DNA from: Geosiphon pyriformis
Taxonomy: Eukaryota > Glomeromycota > Glomeromycetes > Archaeosporales > Geosiphonaceae
NCBI GenBank assembly: GCA_016748015.1
Contig: JAAOMT010000772.1
Span: forward strand, 65,541-129,540
DNA length: 64,000 nucleotides
Direction: 5' to 3'
In this document: positions 1 through 9,450 of the stretch, in pieces
How positions within the stretch are numbered: position 1 is the stretch's first letter
Layout: each line of letters opens with the position of its first letter
Program-made: the position numbers and the translations under genes
The notes under the pieces: generated by a model
Database searches by the model: none
Told to the model about the DNA's origin: nothing
Seen by the model: the letters and a program-made list of their open reading frames with translations, nothing else

Positions 1-1
1 A

Positions 2-835
2 AATCAATTGCAGAATAACCACAATAGAATCAATCCAAATAACCAGTTGGTTCCCTGAAATTCGGGTCAGCAAAGACCCAATCACTATCACACTCAATTC
101 AGTTATCTTACAATACCAGAGGAATCGGATTTTCAACAAATTGCACTTTCTGAAAATGAAGTTGCAGTGCTAAGATCAAATCCTTCCAACCACACCATTC
201 TACCAGCTCAAATTGCCCAAAATGCTAATCTGTCAGATATATTTCCATTTGAATTTGAAGCAAATGAATTACCATTTCTGCTTAGTAATGCAGCAGTCAA
301 TGAACAAAAAGCAATTACTGCTATGTACACAGAAACTATAGTAGAAAGAAAACCCATTCACTTAATCTTAGATAGTGAATCAGCTAGAAGTATCATCACT
401 TACCAGCTGATACAACAATTCAAACCAAACGTAGACAGACCAGCTCAAACAGTTATTGTCACAGCTGATGGTATAAAAAAGACTCCATTAGAAGAAATTG
501 ATGATTTCCCTTTTTCAATTGATGGAATCACCATTCCAGTTAAAATTCTTGTTATGGATGCACCCCAATATCAAGCTCTAGTCAGAAATGATTGGCTTTT
601 CAAGGCCAATGCAAACCTGAACTGGGAAACTTAAGAACTTAAAATCTTATACCAAGGACAATATACCATAGTACCTGCAACCTGTGGTACCTTTAACAAA
701 CGATTAGAAAAAGCTCCAGTATTTGAATTTGAAGAGAAGAAAGAAATGCCACTTATTAAAATCTACATGGCTCTTGGATCAACATCCAATTGGGCTGAAG
801 AAACTGAACAAGAGATTTTTGAAGAATCAAGAGGA
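2..835 (+). pseudogene. Gag C-terminal tail and retropepsin-like protease, element A
   Basis: The frame starts in an Asn/Gln-rich Gag tail (stop at 53-55) and runs into an aspartic protease domain at 167-634. The active-site strand reads LILDSES; the sister copy in D reads LILDSGS, so the catalytic DSG is damaged here (Gly to Glu, a G to A change). The flap and C-terminal part (for example QYQALVRNDWLFKANANLNW) are clear. A stop at 632-634 (TAA for CAA) lies just after the protease core, and another at 836-838 separates it from the Cys-rich region in the same frame. The protease would have cut the polyprotein; this copy is probably inactive. Confidence 0.8.
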
Positions 836-886
836 TAAAAGAAAGTTAGATATTCTACACCAGAACCATGAAAACAATCACCCTAT

Positions 887-1423
887 ATTCCACTCAAATG
901 CAAAGATTGCAACAAAAAACTTTTATCAATAAGAGCATGTATTTCTTCAGAAGAGGAATATAAAACTTGTACCTATTACTTTTGCAAAACATGCCATAGA
1001 GAACGATTTGGATTTCCAAAAAGAAGTGGAAAATGGGACAACACACCTTGCCTTACATGTGAAGAAATGCTACCAGAAGAATGCAATTGGATTGATGTAG
1101 CAATGAGAAGAGGAGTATGTGATCAAACCTGTCAATATGCTCTATCAATTTCGGAAAAAGTCAGAAAAGGAACACTATTTGATGCAGCATACAACAGTGC
1201 TTTCAATAAACTTTACCACTACCCTCATGATGCTGAAATGATTTTTGACTTAGCAATGGCATTGATCAATAGAGCCACCCAAGAAGATGTCCACCAAATA
1301 AAAGAAACTGAATATATTGAGTATACCATGGAATTAGCTGGATTTGATTATAAAGATGAAGTAGAAACCTACCACCAAATTACAAGCCACACATATCCGA
1401 CCAAAGAAGCTCAAATTCAATGA
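887..1423 (+). pseudogene. Cys-rich CxxC domain of Gag-Pol, element A
   Basis: Between protease and dUTPase lies a region with paired cysteines: LKCKDCNKKL, TYYFCKTCHRE, PCLTCEE and GVCDQTCQY. A helical stretch follows (FNKLYHYPHDAEMIFDLAMA), ending at a TGA (1421-1423). The same cysteines recur in C, D and the family-2 element B, so the domain is conserved and probably binds zinc. I do not recognise the family. It is in the same frame as protease and dUTPase, so it is a polyprotein segment and not a separate gene. An in-frame stop at 869-871 precedes it. Confidence 0.7.
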
Positions 1424-1432
1424 TTAGAGCAA

Positions 1433-2362
1433 ATGAACATTCAATTGTGTGAAGAATGTGTTATGCCTTGTGATGACCAATGGTGTTTAGAATGTTATGC
1501 TCTTAGCATTCCTCTGCCAGATGAGAATGATGAAAATAAAATCGAATTTGGAGTATTTGAACTAGTAGAAGAACTACCAACCACTCCCATCTATCTTCTT
1601 GAAAAGCAACCACCTTTACAACTTAAATATTTTGACAACCATGGCCAAGAAATCAGACCAGAAAAAGCACACGAAATTGATGCTGGATATAACCTAAGAT
1701 ACCCAAGAAAAGATACTTTGATTCTCCAACCAAAGTCTTTGACAAAAATCAATCTCAAAATTGCTCTTGAAATTCCACCAGGAGCAATGGTTCAAATTGC
1801 CTCCAGATCATCATTGGCAAGCAAAGGAATCAATATTAGAGGAGGAGTTATAGATGCAGGATATACTGGAGACATTACCATCATGTTACAGAATGAGACA
1901 AACAAACTATTTAAAATTGAACATGCTGAAAAAATTGCTCAAGCAATTTACTTATCTTTAATCAACATTTCGGGTTTACAATCAGTAAACAACAAAAAAC
2001 AATTGGGAAAAAGTGAAAGAGGAACTCAAGGTTTTGGTTCAACTGGACGATTTACAGTCCCAGTAAACATAGTTCTTAATACACAAAATGAATCTCACCA
2101 GATTCTTCAACTTTCTCAGCCAATTATCATTTCATCTTTTGGAGAACATCACAAAATTTACACTTGCTCAAAACTTACCACTACACAACAAATCTTTGAA
2201 TCCAATGAACAAATCTGTTTGAAGCATGAAATATCAATTCCAAACATTTATATTCCCAAAGAAATGAAAAAATTTCAAGTTACATTCTACAACCCCAATA
2301 ATTATCTTATTGTTTTATTAAACAAATTAGAAATTGGAATCATACACAGCAATATCTTTTAA
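1433..2362 (+). CDS. dUTPase domain of Gag-Pol, element A (open 309-codon segment)
   Basis: dUTPases hydrolyse dUTP to dUMP and limit uracil in DNA. All five family motifs occur in order: I, EIDAGYNL (residues 81-88 of this segment); II, SRSSLA (124-129); III, GVIDAGYTGD (138-147) with the catalytic-type Asp141; IV, EKIAQAI (166-172); V, ERGTQGFGSTG (195-205). The first 25 residues carry another Cys cluster (LCEECVMPCDDQWCLECY). About 100 residues with no recognised domain link it to RT. The segment has no internal stop and looks the best preserved of four copies. Position between protease and RT differs from retroviral dUTPases, which sit between nucleocapsid and protease or between RNase H and integrase. 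Its ATG is probably internal to a polyprotein, since upstream domains share the frame. Confidence 0.9.
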   Translation: MNIQLCEECVMPCDDQWCLECYALSIPLPDENDENKIEFGVFELVEELPTTPIYLLEKQPPLQLKYFDNHGQEIRPEKAHEIDAGYNLRYPRKDTLILQPKSLTKINLKIALEIPPGAMVQIASRSSLASKGINIRGGVIDAGYTGDITIMLQNETNKLFKIEHAEKIAQAIYLSLINISGLQSVNNKKQLGKSERGTQGFGSTGRFTVPVNIVLNTQNESHQILQLSQPIIISSFGEHHKIYTCSKLTTTQQIFESNEQICLKHEISIPNIYIPKEMKKFQVTFYNPNNYLIVLLNKLEIGIIHSNIF

Positions 2363-3214
2363 GATGAAAACCCTCAAATTGTCTCTAATTTCATCGAAAT
2401 TGTAAAGCACACTCTACTCCCAAATCCAAATATCATTCCCACTACTGAAAACTACCACTTGTTGGAAGAAAAACTCTCTTGAATCAATATGGGTTCCTTA
2501 GAACCTCAACAACAAAGACAATTGAAACAATTGATAGCTGAATTTGCAGATATATTTGCAAAAGACAACAATGACTTGGGAAAAACAGACATTGTTCAAC
2601 ATCAGATCCATACAGGAGATGCTCTACCAAAACATTAACAAGCTTATTGAGTGCCACCTGCCAGCCACCAATTCATCAGAAAAGAGGTCCAAAGAATGCT
2701 CAATAACAGATTGATTCAACCATCAAGAAGTTCTTGGGCCTCACCAGTAGTTTTAGTTAAAAAGAAAAACGGAAAAATCAGATTCTGTGTTGATTATAGA
2801 CAACTGAATAGTGTTACAATTGGAGATGCCTACCCTTTTCCAAGAATTAATGACATGCTAGATGCTCTAAGAAAAGCCAAGTTTTTTTCAACTCTAGACC
2901 TGAAAAGTGGATACTGGCAAGTCGAAATGGATCCAAAAGATAGACCCAAAACAGCATTCACCATTCAAGGAGGAAATTATGAGTTTAATGTTATGCCTTT
3001 TGGACTCTGCAATGCACCAGCAACATTTCAGCGACTCATGGATGTTGTCTATGAAGGGCTCTTGTGGCAATCAGTAGTTGTTTATCTTAATAATACTAAT
3101 GTATACTCACCAAGCTTTGAAGCCCATCTCATTCACTTGCAAGAAGTTTTTTAACGATTACGGAAAGCAGAATTAAAGTTAAATATTAAAAAATGTCACT
3201 TTGGAAAAACAAGC
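2363..3214 (+). pseudogene. Reverse transcriptase domain, element A
   Basis: After a linker with stops at 2480, 2636 and 2648 the frame gives typical Ty3/gypsy RT blocks: QPSRSSWASPVVLVKKKNGK, FCVDYRQLNS, FFSTLDLKSGYWQV and MPFGLCNAPATFQRLMD. The catalytic YxDD box reads VVYLNNTNVYS, so both aspartates are Asn (GAT to AAT type changes). A TAA at 3152-3154 follows, where the relatives have CAA. This copy cannot encode an active polymerase. Frame is continuous with dUTPase upstream and RNase H downstream. Confidence 0.92.
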
Positions 3215-3895
3215 TTGATCTTTCTTGGACACATAGTTAGTAAAGATGGAATCAAACCAAATTCAGAAACAATCAGTGCTGTCAAAAACTTTCAAACTCC
3301 CAGAAATACTACAGAACTAAGAGGATTTGTGGGATTAGCCTCTTACTATCGAAAATTCATAAAAGGATTCTCAGAAATTGCCAAACCACTCAATTATCTT
3401 ACCAACAAAAACGTAACATACAAATGGACTGAAGAACAACAAAAAGCTTTTGAAATTCTCAAAACAAAATTGACAACAGTCCCAGTTCTTGTTTACCCAG
3501 ACTTTAACAAACAATTCCAATTAGCTACTGATGTCTCACACATAGCATTTGGTGCCATCTTATCACAATTGGATGAAAATAGCCAAGAACAAATTATTGC
3601 CTATGCTAGCAGAACACTCAAGCCAACAGAACTCAAATATGGCTCAACTGAATTAAAAGCTGCTGCAGTTATTTGGGCTCTTAAACATTTTCAACAATAT
3701 CTGAAGAATGGAAAAGAATTTAACATAATAACAAACAACATTGGTCTCAAATGGCTCAATAAAAAGAAAACTGAACAAAGTGCCAAACAGTCTCAATGGA
3801 ATGACTTCTTAGCAGACTACAGATATATTGTACACCACAAACCAGGAAAACTATATACCAATGTTAATAGCCTCTCAAAAATGAAACAAGATTAA
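3215..3895 (+). pseudogene. RT connection and RNase H domain, element A
   Basis: Reads FLGHIVSKDGI, then RGFVGLASYYRKFIKGFSEI, then an RNase H-like module with LATDVSHIAFGAILSQ, IIAYASRTLKPTELKYG and WLNKKKTEQSAKQSQWNDFL. The module degrades the RNA strand of the RNA:DNA hybrid during reverse transcription. The TAA at 3893-3895 is matched in C and D by a stop at the equivalent place, so it appears to be the natural end of the first ORF and not decay. Integrase begins 49 nt later in the +1 frame. Confidence 0.88.
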
Positions 3896-3944
3896 TACCA
3901 ACAACAATTCCACCACAACTAACCAACAAAATAACCAAACAAAA

Positions 3945-4949
3945 ATGGATTCCAGAAACTACAGCAATCTTAAAAATTATTTGGAGACTTTTACCATGCC
4001 AGAAAACTGGTCTTCAAGTGAAAAACACCACTTACAACACCAATCAAAACAATATTTCATACACCAGAACAAAATTTATTATAAAAATCACAGAAAACCA
4101 AACCAGTCACTCAGATTAGTACAAGAAAATGAAAAAGAAACAATTTTATACAACATGCACACAGATCCATCTTCAGCACACTTGGGAAAAGAGGGAACAA
4201 TTCAAAGAACTCTTGAACATTATTTTTGGCCTCACATGCAAAAAGACATTTGACAATATGTAGAATCTTGTGATAATTGTCAAAAAAAAGGAGGAACTCG
4301 CCTCACAGAACCTTTAAATCCAATCAAAGTTGGACAACCTTTTGACAAAGTTGGAATTGATTTAGTCGGACCATTACCTATCACAACTTAAGGAAATCAT
4401 TATATTGCAGTTGCAGTGGATTATCTTACCAAATGGCCTGAAGCTAGAGCCATCCAAAGAGCAAATGCAAAATCAGTAGCAAATTTCATCTATAAAGACA
4501 TTATCTGTAGACATAGATGCCCAATTAAACTCTTATCTAATCAAGGAACACATTTTGTGAACAACTTAATACAAGAAATTTGTGAACGGTTCAATGTCAA
4601 AAGACCTCTATCATTACCTTATTACCTTCAAACAAATGGACTTGTAGAATGTTTTAACAGAACATTGTGTGAATCTCTAGCCAAAGTCTCAACAGACTTT
4701 GAGCAGGAATGGGATATCTTTATTCCATCAGTGTTACTAGCATACAGAACACTAAAACAAGATACTATGAAACACATACCATTTGATCTTACTTATGGAA
4801 GGACAGCAACATTACCAATTAATTTCACAGTGGAAACATACCCAGTGCAACCAATCAATGAAGAAAACTTTCAAGAGACACTTCAAAGAAGAGCCTACAC
4901 TCTTCTTAGTACACTGGAAAGAAAAAGAAGAATAGCAGCAACTCATATT
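3945..4949 (+). pseudogene. Integrase ORF, element A (cut by assembly gap)
   Basis: Begins at an ATG (MDSRNYSNLKNYLE) conserved in C and D, in the +1 frame relative to RNase H. Visible are the HHCC zinc module (MHTDPSSAHLG ... SCDNCQ) and the catalytic core: first Asp in GIDLVGPLP, second Asp lost (LLSNQGTHFV, Asp to Asn), Glu kept in GLVECFNRTL. Internal stops occur at about 4251 (TGA) and 4389 (TAA). It ends in the run of N at 4950, before the C-terminal GPY/F-like module seen in D. Integrase inserts the cDNA into the chromosome; this copy is dead. Confidence 0.88.
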
Positions 4950-5626
4950 NNNNNNNNNNNNNNNNNNNNNNNNNNNNNNNNNNNNNNNNNNNNNNNNNNN
5001 NNNNNNNNNNNNNNNNNNNNNNNNNNNNNNNNNNNNNNNNNNNNNNNNNNNNNNNNNNNNNNNNNNNNNNNNNNNNNNNNNNNNNNNNNNNNNNNNNNNN
5101 NNNNNNNNNNNNNNNNNNNNNNNNNNNNNNNNNNNNNNNNNNNNNNNNNNNNNNNNNNNNNNNNNNNNNNNNNNNNNNNNNNNNNNNNNNNNNNNNNNNN
5201 NNNNNNNNNNNNNNNNNNNNNNNNNNNNNNNNNNNNNNNNNNNNNNNNNNNNNNNNNNNNNNNNNNNNNNNNNNNNNNNNNNNNNNNNNNNNNNNNNNNN
5301 NNNNNNNNNNNNNNNNNNNNNNNNNNNNNNNNNNNNNNNNNNNNNNNNNNNNNNNNNNNNNNNNNNNNNNNNNNNNNNNNNNNNNNNNNNNNNNNNNNNN
5401 NNNNNNNNNNNNNNNNNNNNNNNNNNNNNNNNNNNNNNNNNNNNNNNNNNNNNNNNNNNNNNNNNNNNNNNNNNNNNNNNNNNNNNNNNNNNNNNNNNNN
5501 NNNNNNNNNNNNNNNNNNNNNNNNNNNNNNNNNNNNNNNNNNNNNNNNNNNNNNNNNNNNNNNNNNNNNNNNNNNNNNNNNNNNNNNNNNNNNNNNNNNN
5601 NNNNNNNNNNNNNNNNNNNNNNNNNN
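4950..5626. other. Assembly gap (677 N)
   Basis: A run of N inside element A. In sister element D the matching stretch, from the integrase ATT at about 56957 to the ORF3 CTAAGTTT at about 55967, is close to 990 bp. The real missing sequence is therefore probably about 300 bp longer than shown and should hold the integrase C-terminus and the first two thirds of ORF3. Confidence 0.95.
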
Positions 5627-5869
5627 AAACTTAGAGCAGCTCTTAGACTCTATGACTTGTTTAATACTTGTGAAAATATTCTACAAAATCCAATACTGCA
5701 ACCAATGAAAGTCCAATACATTGGCAAACTCACAGAACTGAAATTTCAACAATTTTCAGACCAAATTACTTCAATTATTTTAGATCACTATCTCAATATT
5801 ACAGATAGTGCTTGGACTTCGATGGAGCTCAGTCTTGAGGAAGAGATTATGTTACTAGTAGAATTTTAG
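5627..5869 (+). pseudogene. ORF3 C-terminal part, element A
   Basis: The frame leaving the gap encodes 80 residues that match the ends of the ORF3 copies in C and D (LRLYDLFNTCENILQNPI, then YIGKLTELKFQQFSDQITS, ending EEEIMLLVEF). No stop lies inside the visible part. The stop codon lies 20 nt inside the 3' LTR, as in C and D. Function unknown; I see no membrane segment or catalytic motif. See the C copy for the full description. Confidence 0.8.
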
Positions 5870-6825
5870 CTATTAATTAGCATGAAATTACCCTTATAAT
5901 TCCTATAATTTATTAGTATATTAATATTATTTCAAATTATTATTTATTATCTAATCAATTATTACATATTATGATTCAATTAAAATAATCTAATTAGTAT
6001 AACAGAAAGTAGGATAATCAAATTACACAATACCCTGAACTTTGTAACATTTAAAAATTTGCCGAAATTTACAGAAATTTGCCGAAATTATGAATAGATT
6101 ACCCAAATTAATCAATAGTTCAGCGAAATAACTTATAGTTCATCAAAATGTATCTTTAGTTTGCCGAAATTTGAGCAAAGAAAAAAAGTGCAAGTTTATA
6201 GACTAGTACTACAACAAGTTGTATAAAAGAAAAGCTTTTCTCTTCTGGAAAATATATCTTATTTTAGATTTATCTCTTAAAACCGTTCCTATACACACAA
6301 AAAGAAATAAATATCAAATAATTCAAAAAAAAAAAACCAAATTCTTTAATTATTGTACTTGGAAAATTCTCAAAACCCAACTAACATTTTGAAATTGATT
6401 AGCTACCAATTTTAGTAAACTGTTAGTGACTCTAGGCCTGGATAGAAAACGTTTCTCTTGACAAAATTCTATTTCTTTTACATTTCTTTTATTTTTCTTT
6501 TCTTTTCTTATTACAATCATTAGGGTAGCCTACAGACAAGATTCCTGTAAAAGAGTTGACTTTCACAGCAAAGTAACTATACATTTTAGTGAGCTTCTAG
6601 ACAAGCAATTCTTGGGAAAGAGTTGACATTTACTACAATATAACTACATAAAGTAACTGGCAAGAAATTAGCCATTCCACTTATAAGCCCAGCAGTTCAA
6701 ATTATAGGAGATAATTTGAAGATAAATTCAGTTATTGGAGGTTTAACTACTTTCTAAAAATGTGAGTTCACAACAAATTAACATTACCAACATTTAAGAA
6801 AAGAGACCAAAAACCTCTGGTAACA
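5850..6825 (+). repeat. 3' LTR of element A (family 1)
   Basis: Starts TGTTACTAGTAG and ends CCTCTGGTAACA, giving TGTTAC/GTAACA inverted ends and 976 bp. A purine-rich tract (GAGGAAGAGATTA, about 5837-5849) lies just upstream as a polypurine tract. Aligns by eye with the LTRs at 8098-9051, 39296-40152, 48040-49033 and 54773-55743. The flanking 4 bp on the right is ATAC (6826-6829). Confidence 0.93.
6056..6176 (+). repeat. Degenerate ~21-bp tandem units in family-1 LTR
   Basis: About six units spaced near 21 bp share a core like TTTGCCGAAAT: two good copies, then CAGCGAAAT, CATCAAAAT and TTGCCGAAAT variants. The same block occurs in the other family-1 LTRs. The LTR at 48040-49033 has one more well kept TTTCGGCGAAT unit than the one at 54773-55743, so copy number varies. 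It may be a promoter or enhancer array; that is inference. Confidence 0.6.
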
Positions 6826-7422
6826 ATACTTTTTGTACTCTTTGCATACCTAACATTGAAACAAAATACAACTCAGTTTACACCGTTTGAACTAGTTTAT
6901 AGAAGAAAAGCTATATTACCAATTGAACGAGTGATACTGTCATACCCAACAGAATCAATCAATGAAGAGAATTTTGAGGCTACCTTACACCAAAGAATAT
7001 ACCAGCTAATGGAAACATTGGAAAACAATCGAAAAACAGCAGCTGACAATATTAGTTACACTCAAGAATGACAAAAAAAAAAACATGATAAACACCTATC
7101 AGAACAACCAATGGAATTCAAAATTGAAGACCAAGTACTATTACATCGTACAAAAGCTGAGAAACAGTGGAGTGGAAAGTTCGACCCAAAATAGGATGGT
7201 CCATTCCACATACACAAAGCGTTAGAAAATGGAGCTTACAAATTACGATTGGAAGACAAGATTTTAAAGAAAGTAGTGCATGGAAATTGGTTAAAAATTT
7301 ATCATGTAAAACAGGAATCATCATCATCAGTACCTCAACTAGGAACACAAATTTCATTAATCAGACCAGAAGATATACCACGAGATCTGAAACCAATCAT
7401 CATCATCGAAACATAAACAATG
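6826..7422 (+). pseudogene. Integrase C-terminal fragment, element G
   Basis: Frame 1 gives LFAYLTLKQNTTQFTPFELV, typical of the integrase core end, then a coiled segment (YQLMETLENNRKTAADNI). A TGA at 7069-7071 follows. The GPY/F-like module continues with VLLHRTKAEKQWSGKFDPK, a TAG where Trp or Gln is expected, and GPFHIHKALENGAYKLRLED. It ends near RPEDIPRDLKPIIIIE. The HHCC module and the DDE core are missing because A inserted upstream. No chromodomain is seen. Confidence 0.8.
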
Positions 7423-7466
7423 GGCAGCAAATTAAATTGGAAAATTCAAATATATATAGCATTCAA

Positions 7467-8097
7467 AAAGCAGCAAGAAATGATAGAAATTTTAACATAA
7501 ACCTTTCAGATCAAATTTTAAAATTATCTAAACAATTATTTGAAACAATTCAAAAATTGACATCTCAAATAGAAATAACAATTGATAAAAAAGAGATACG
7601 GTACAAAGATAAGAGCAGGAGAAGGGAGGATGAAAGTTCAATTAGAACTAAACATTTCCTTCCCTACCCACCACCCAAAAGGCAATGTTGGAGGAAAAAT
7701 TGCCTTCAGGTGGGAGGTGGAAAAGAAGGAGGCAAAGAACAAGAAAAAGGTTACAAAAAAAGATACTTGGTTCCCGAGCTCAAAGAAATAAAAGAAGCTT
7801 TAGTTCATGGGACCGAACTCCCCGAAACAGGAGAGTGGACATCTGACAATGCCCAGGAATGGAAAGAAAAACTTCCTCCAGCTTATTGGTTCTACAAAAT
7901 TGGAAAACAGTTTGACTTGAAAACATCATACAAAGACCTCAGCCAGAAAACATTTAACAAAGAAGCAATACAACAAATAGAAAAATTCATAGGGAAAAAC
8001 AACCTGACCCTATATTACAAAGCAACATACCGACTATACGCCGCCTTCTAACATTGTCCAAACATACTACTGAATAGATCTATGAAAACCATAATGG
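7467..8097 (+). pseudogene. ORF3 homologue, element G, first part
   Basis: Reads NINLSDQILKLSKQLFETIQ near its start, then a basic linker (RYKDKSRRRED, GYKKRYLVPELK), then YWFYKIGKQFDLK and LTLYYKATYRLYAAF. These align segment by segment with family-1 ORF3 (N-terminal helix, basic linker, core YKYFHIGKTL and CYKLRAAFRLYDLF). A TAA follows at 8049-8051, where family 1 continues with NTCENVLQNP; here the next residues are HCPNILLNR, so the stop is probably decay. The ORF is interrupted at 8097 by a solo LTR. Confidence 0.65.
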
Positions 8098-9051
8098 TGT
8101 TACCGAAGGTTTTTGGTCTCTTTTCTTAAATGTTGTCGATGCTTGTTTGCTGTGAATTCACGTTTTCTGGATGTAGTTGAACCTCCAGTAACTGAATTTA
8201 TCTTCAAATTATCTCCTATAATTTGAACTTGCTGGGCTTATGAGTGGAATGGCCAATTCTGTACCAGTTACTTTGTATAGTTACATTGTAGTAAACGTCA
8301 ACTCTTTCTCAGAAATTGCTTGTCTAGAAGCTCACTAAATTGTGTGTAGTTACTTTGCTGTGAAAGTCAACTCTTCTATAGGAATCTTGTCTGTAGGCTA
8401 CCCTAATGATTATGATAATAAAAGAAAAGAAAATAACAGAAAAGGAAAGAAAAAGAAAAAATGAGGAATTGATTTGTTAAAGTCGTTTTGGATCCAGGCC
8501 TGGAAGTGCTTTAACAGTCTACTGAAATTGGTAGCCAATCAATTTCAAACTGTTAGTTGGGTTTTGAGGATTTTCCAAGTGCAATAATTTAAAGAATTTG
8601 GTTTTTCGAATTATTTGATATTTATTTCTTTTTGTGTGTATAGAAATGGTTCTAAGTGATAAATCTAAAGTAAGATATATTTTCTCGAAAAGAGAAGCTC
8701 TTCTTTTATACAACTTATTGTAACACTATTCTATGAACTTAAACTTTGCTCTTTTCTACAATTTTGCTGAATTAAAGATACATTTCGGTGAACTACAGGT
8801 TATTTCGGCGAATTTTTACAAATTTTGGCAAACTTTTTGAATGTTACATAGTTTGGGGTATTGCATGATTGATCATCGCAATTAGGTTACATTTGTGTTA
8901 TGTACAAATTGGGTTATTAATTAAATGATAATTTCAGATATTTTGCTAATATACTAAGTGATAATTTGAAACGATAATATATGTTAATTAATGATAGGAA
9001 TTATAAAGATAATTTCATGCTAAATAATATCTCTAATTTTGTCTGGTAACA
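8098..9051 (-). repeat. Solo LTR, family 1, inside ORF3 of element G
   Basis: Begins TGTTACCGAAGG and ends GTCTGGTAACA; 954 bp, in reverse orientation relative to A. No internal retrotransposon sequence adjoins it. ORF3 of G resumes at once on the right side. Flanking tetranucleotides are ATGG (left) and ACAG (right), consistent with an original ACGG duplication decayed by CpG deamination on opposite strands. Confidence 0.88.
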
Positions 9052-9184
9052 ACAGTTAACAACATAGGATGAATAACCAATCAACAATTCAAAGACCTAC
9101 AAAAGGCAATACTCAAGGCAACAATCAAACATTACACGAACAAAGCCATAATAACAGATACATATGGTTTCACAGGAGCTCAAT
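9052..9184 (+). pseudogene. ORF3 homologue, element G, second part
   Basis: The frame ITNQQFKDLQKAILKATIKH continues to GAQF and a TAA at about 9187. It matches the ORF3 tails of B (LINAQFKELQNKIAQVILEK) and family 1 (KLTELKFQQFSDQITS). With one copy of a 4-bp ACGG target, the part left of the LTR joins in frame. A purine tract and the element's LTR follow, the expected place for the end of ORF3. Confidence 0.65.
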
Positions 9185-9257
9185 TTTAAAAAGAGAGGGA
9201 TAATATTATCCGAGTAGAAAAACTGATCCAAAGTTATGAAGAAACATGACCAAAACA

Positions 9258-9450
9258 TGACATAACACAGAATAACATGCAATAATGTTGGATAACACAT
9301 TATAACGTAAGATAATTTGTTATAATGCAAGATAACACAGAATAGCATGCAATAATGTAGGATAATGTGTTATAACGCAGGATAACACAAAATAACATGT
9401 AATAATATCAGATAACATGTTATAACATAGGATAACTAATGATAACATAG
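9258..9450 (+). repeat. ~50-bp tandem repeats rich in GATAACA / TTATAAC
   Basis: Three to four units of roughly 50 bp share AGATAACACAGAATA, CATGCAATAATGT and TGTTATAACG-like segments; the last unit is partial. Many words are palindromic or nearly so (TGTTATAACA). It sits where family-2 LTRs carry other palindromic arrays. Confidence 0.65.

Larger units (their letters stand above)
1..6825 (+). mobile_element. Ty3/gypsy retrotransposon A (family 1), 5' end outside window
   Basis: Domain order read in frame 2 from position 2 to 3895 is Gag tail, protease, Cys-rich domain, dUTPase, RT and RNase H. Integrase follows in another frame from 3945, then an N gap, ORF3 and a 3' LTR. The order PR-RT-RH-IN places it in Ty3/gypsy. 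The long frame has about ten stops but no indel, so it decayed by point mutation. The right flank is the integrase of another element (G), so A inserted into G. The 5' LTR and most of Gag lie left of the window. Confidence 0.93.

Noticed and set aside
1421-1423. Shared TGA in A and C considered as programmed stop or recoding between Cys-rich domain and dUTPase
   Set aside because: D has CAA at this place and reads through; both are explained by decay of CGA.
7582-7791. Lys-rich plus-strand frame of 69 codons in element G
   Set aside because: It overlaps the ORF3 homologue in another frame and has no counterpart in the other copies.
9258-9450. Repeat array considered as a CRISPR-like array
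   Set aside because: Units adjoin without unique spacers, the setting is a eukaryotic LTR, and no cas genes exist.
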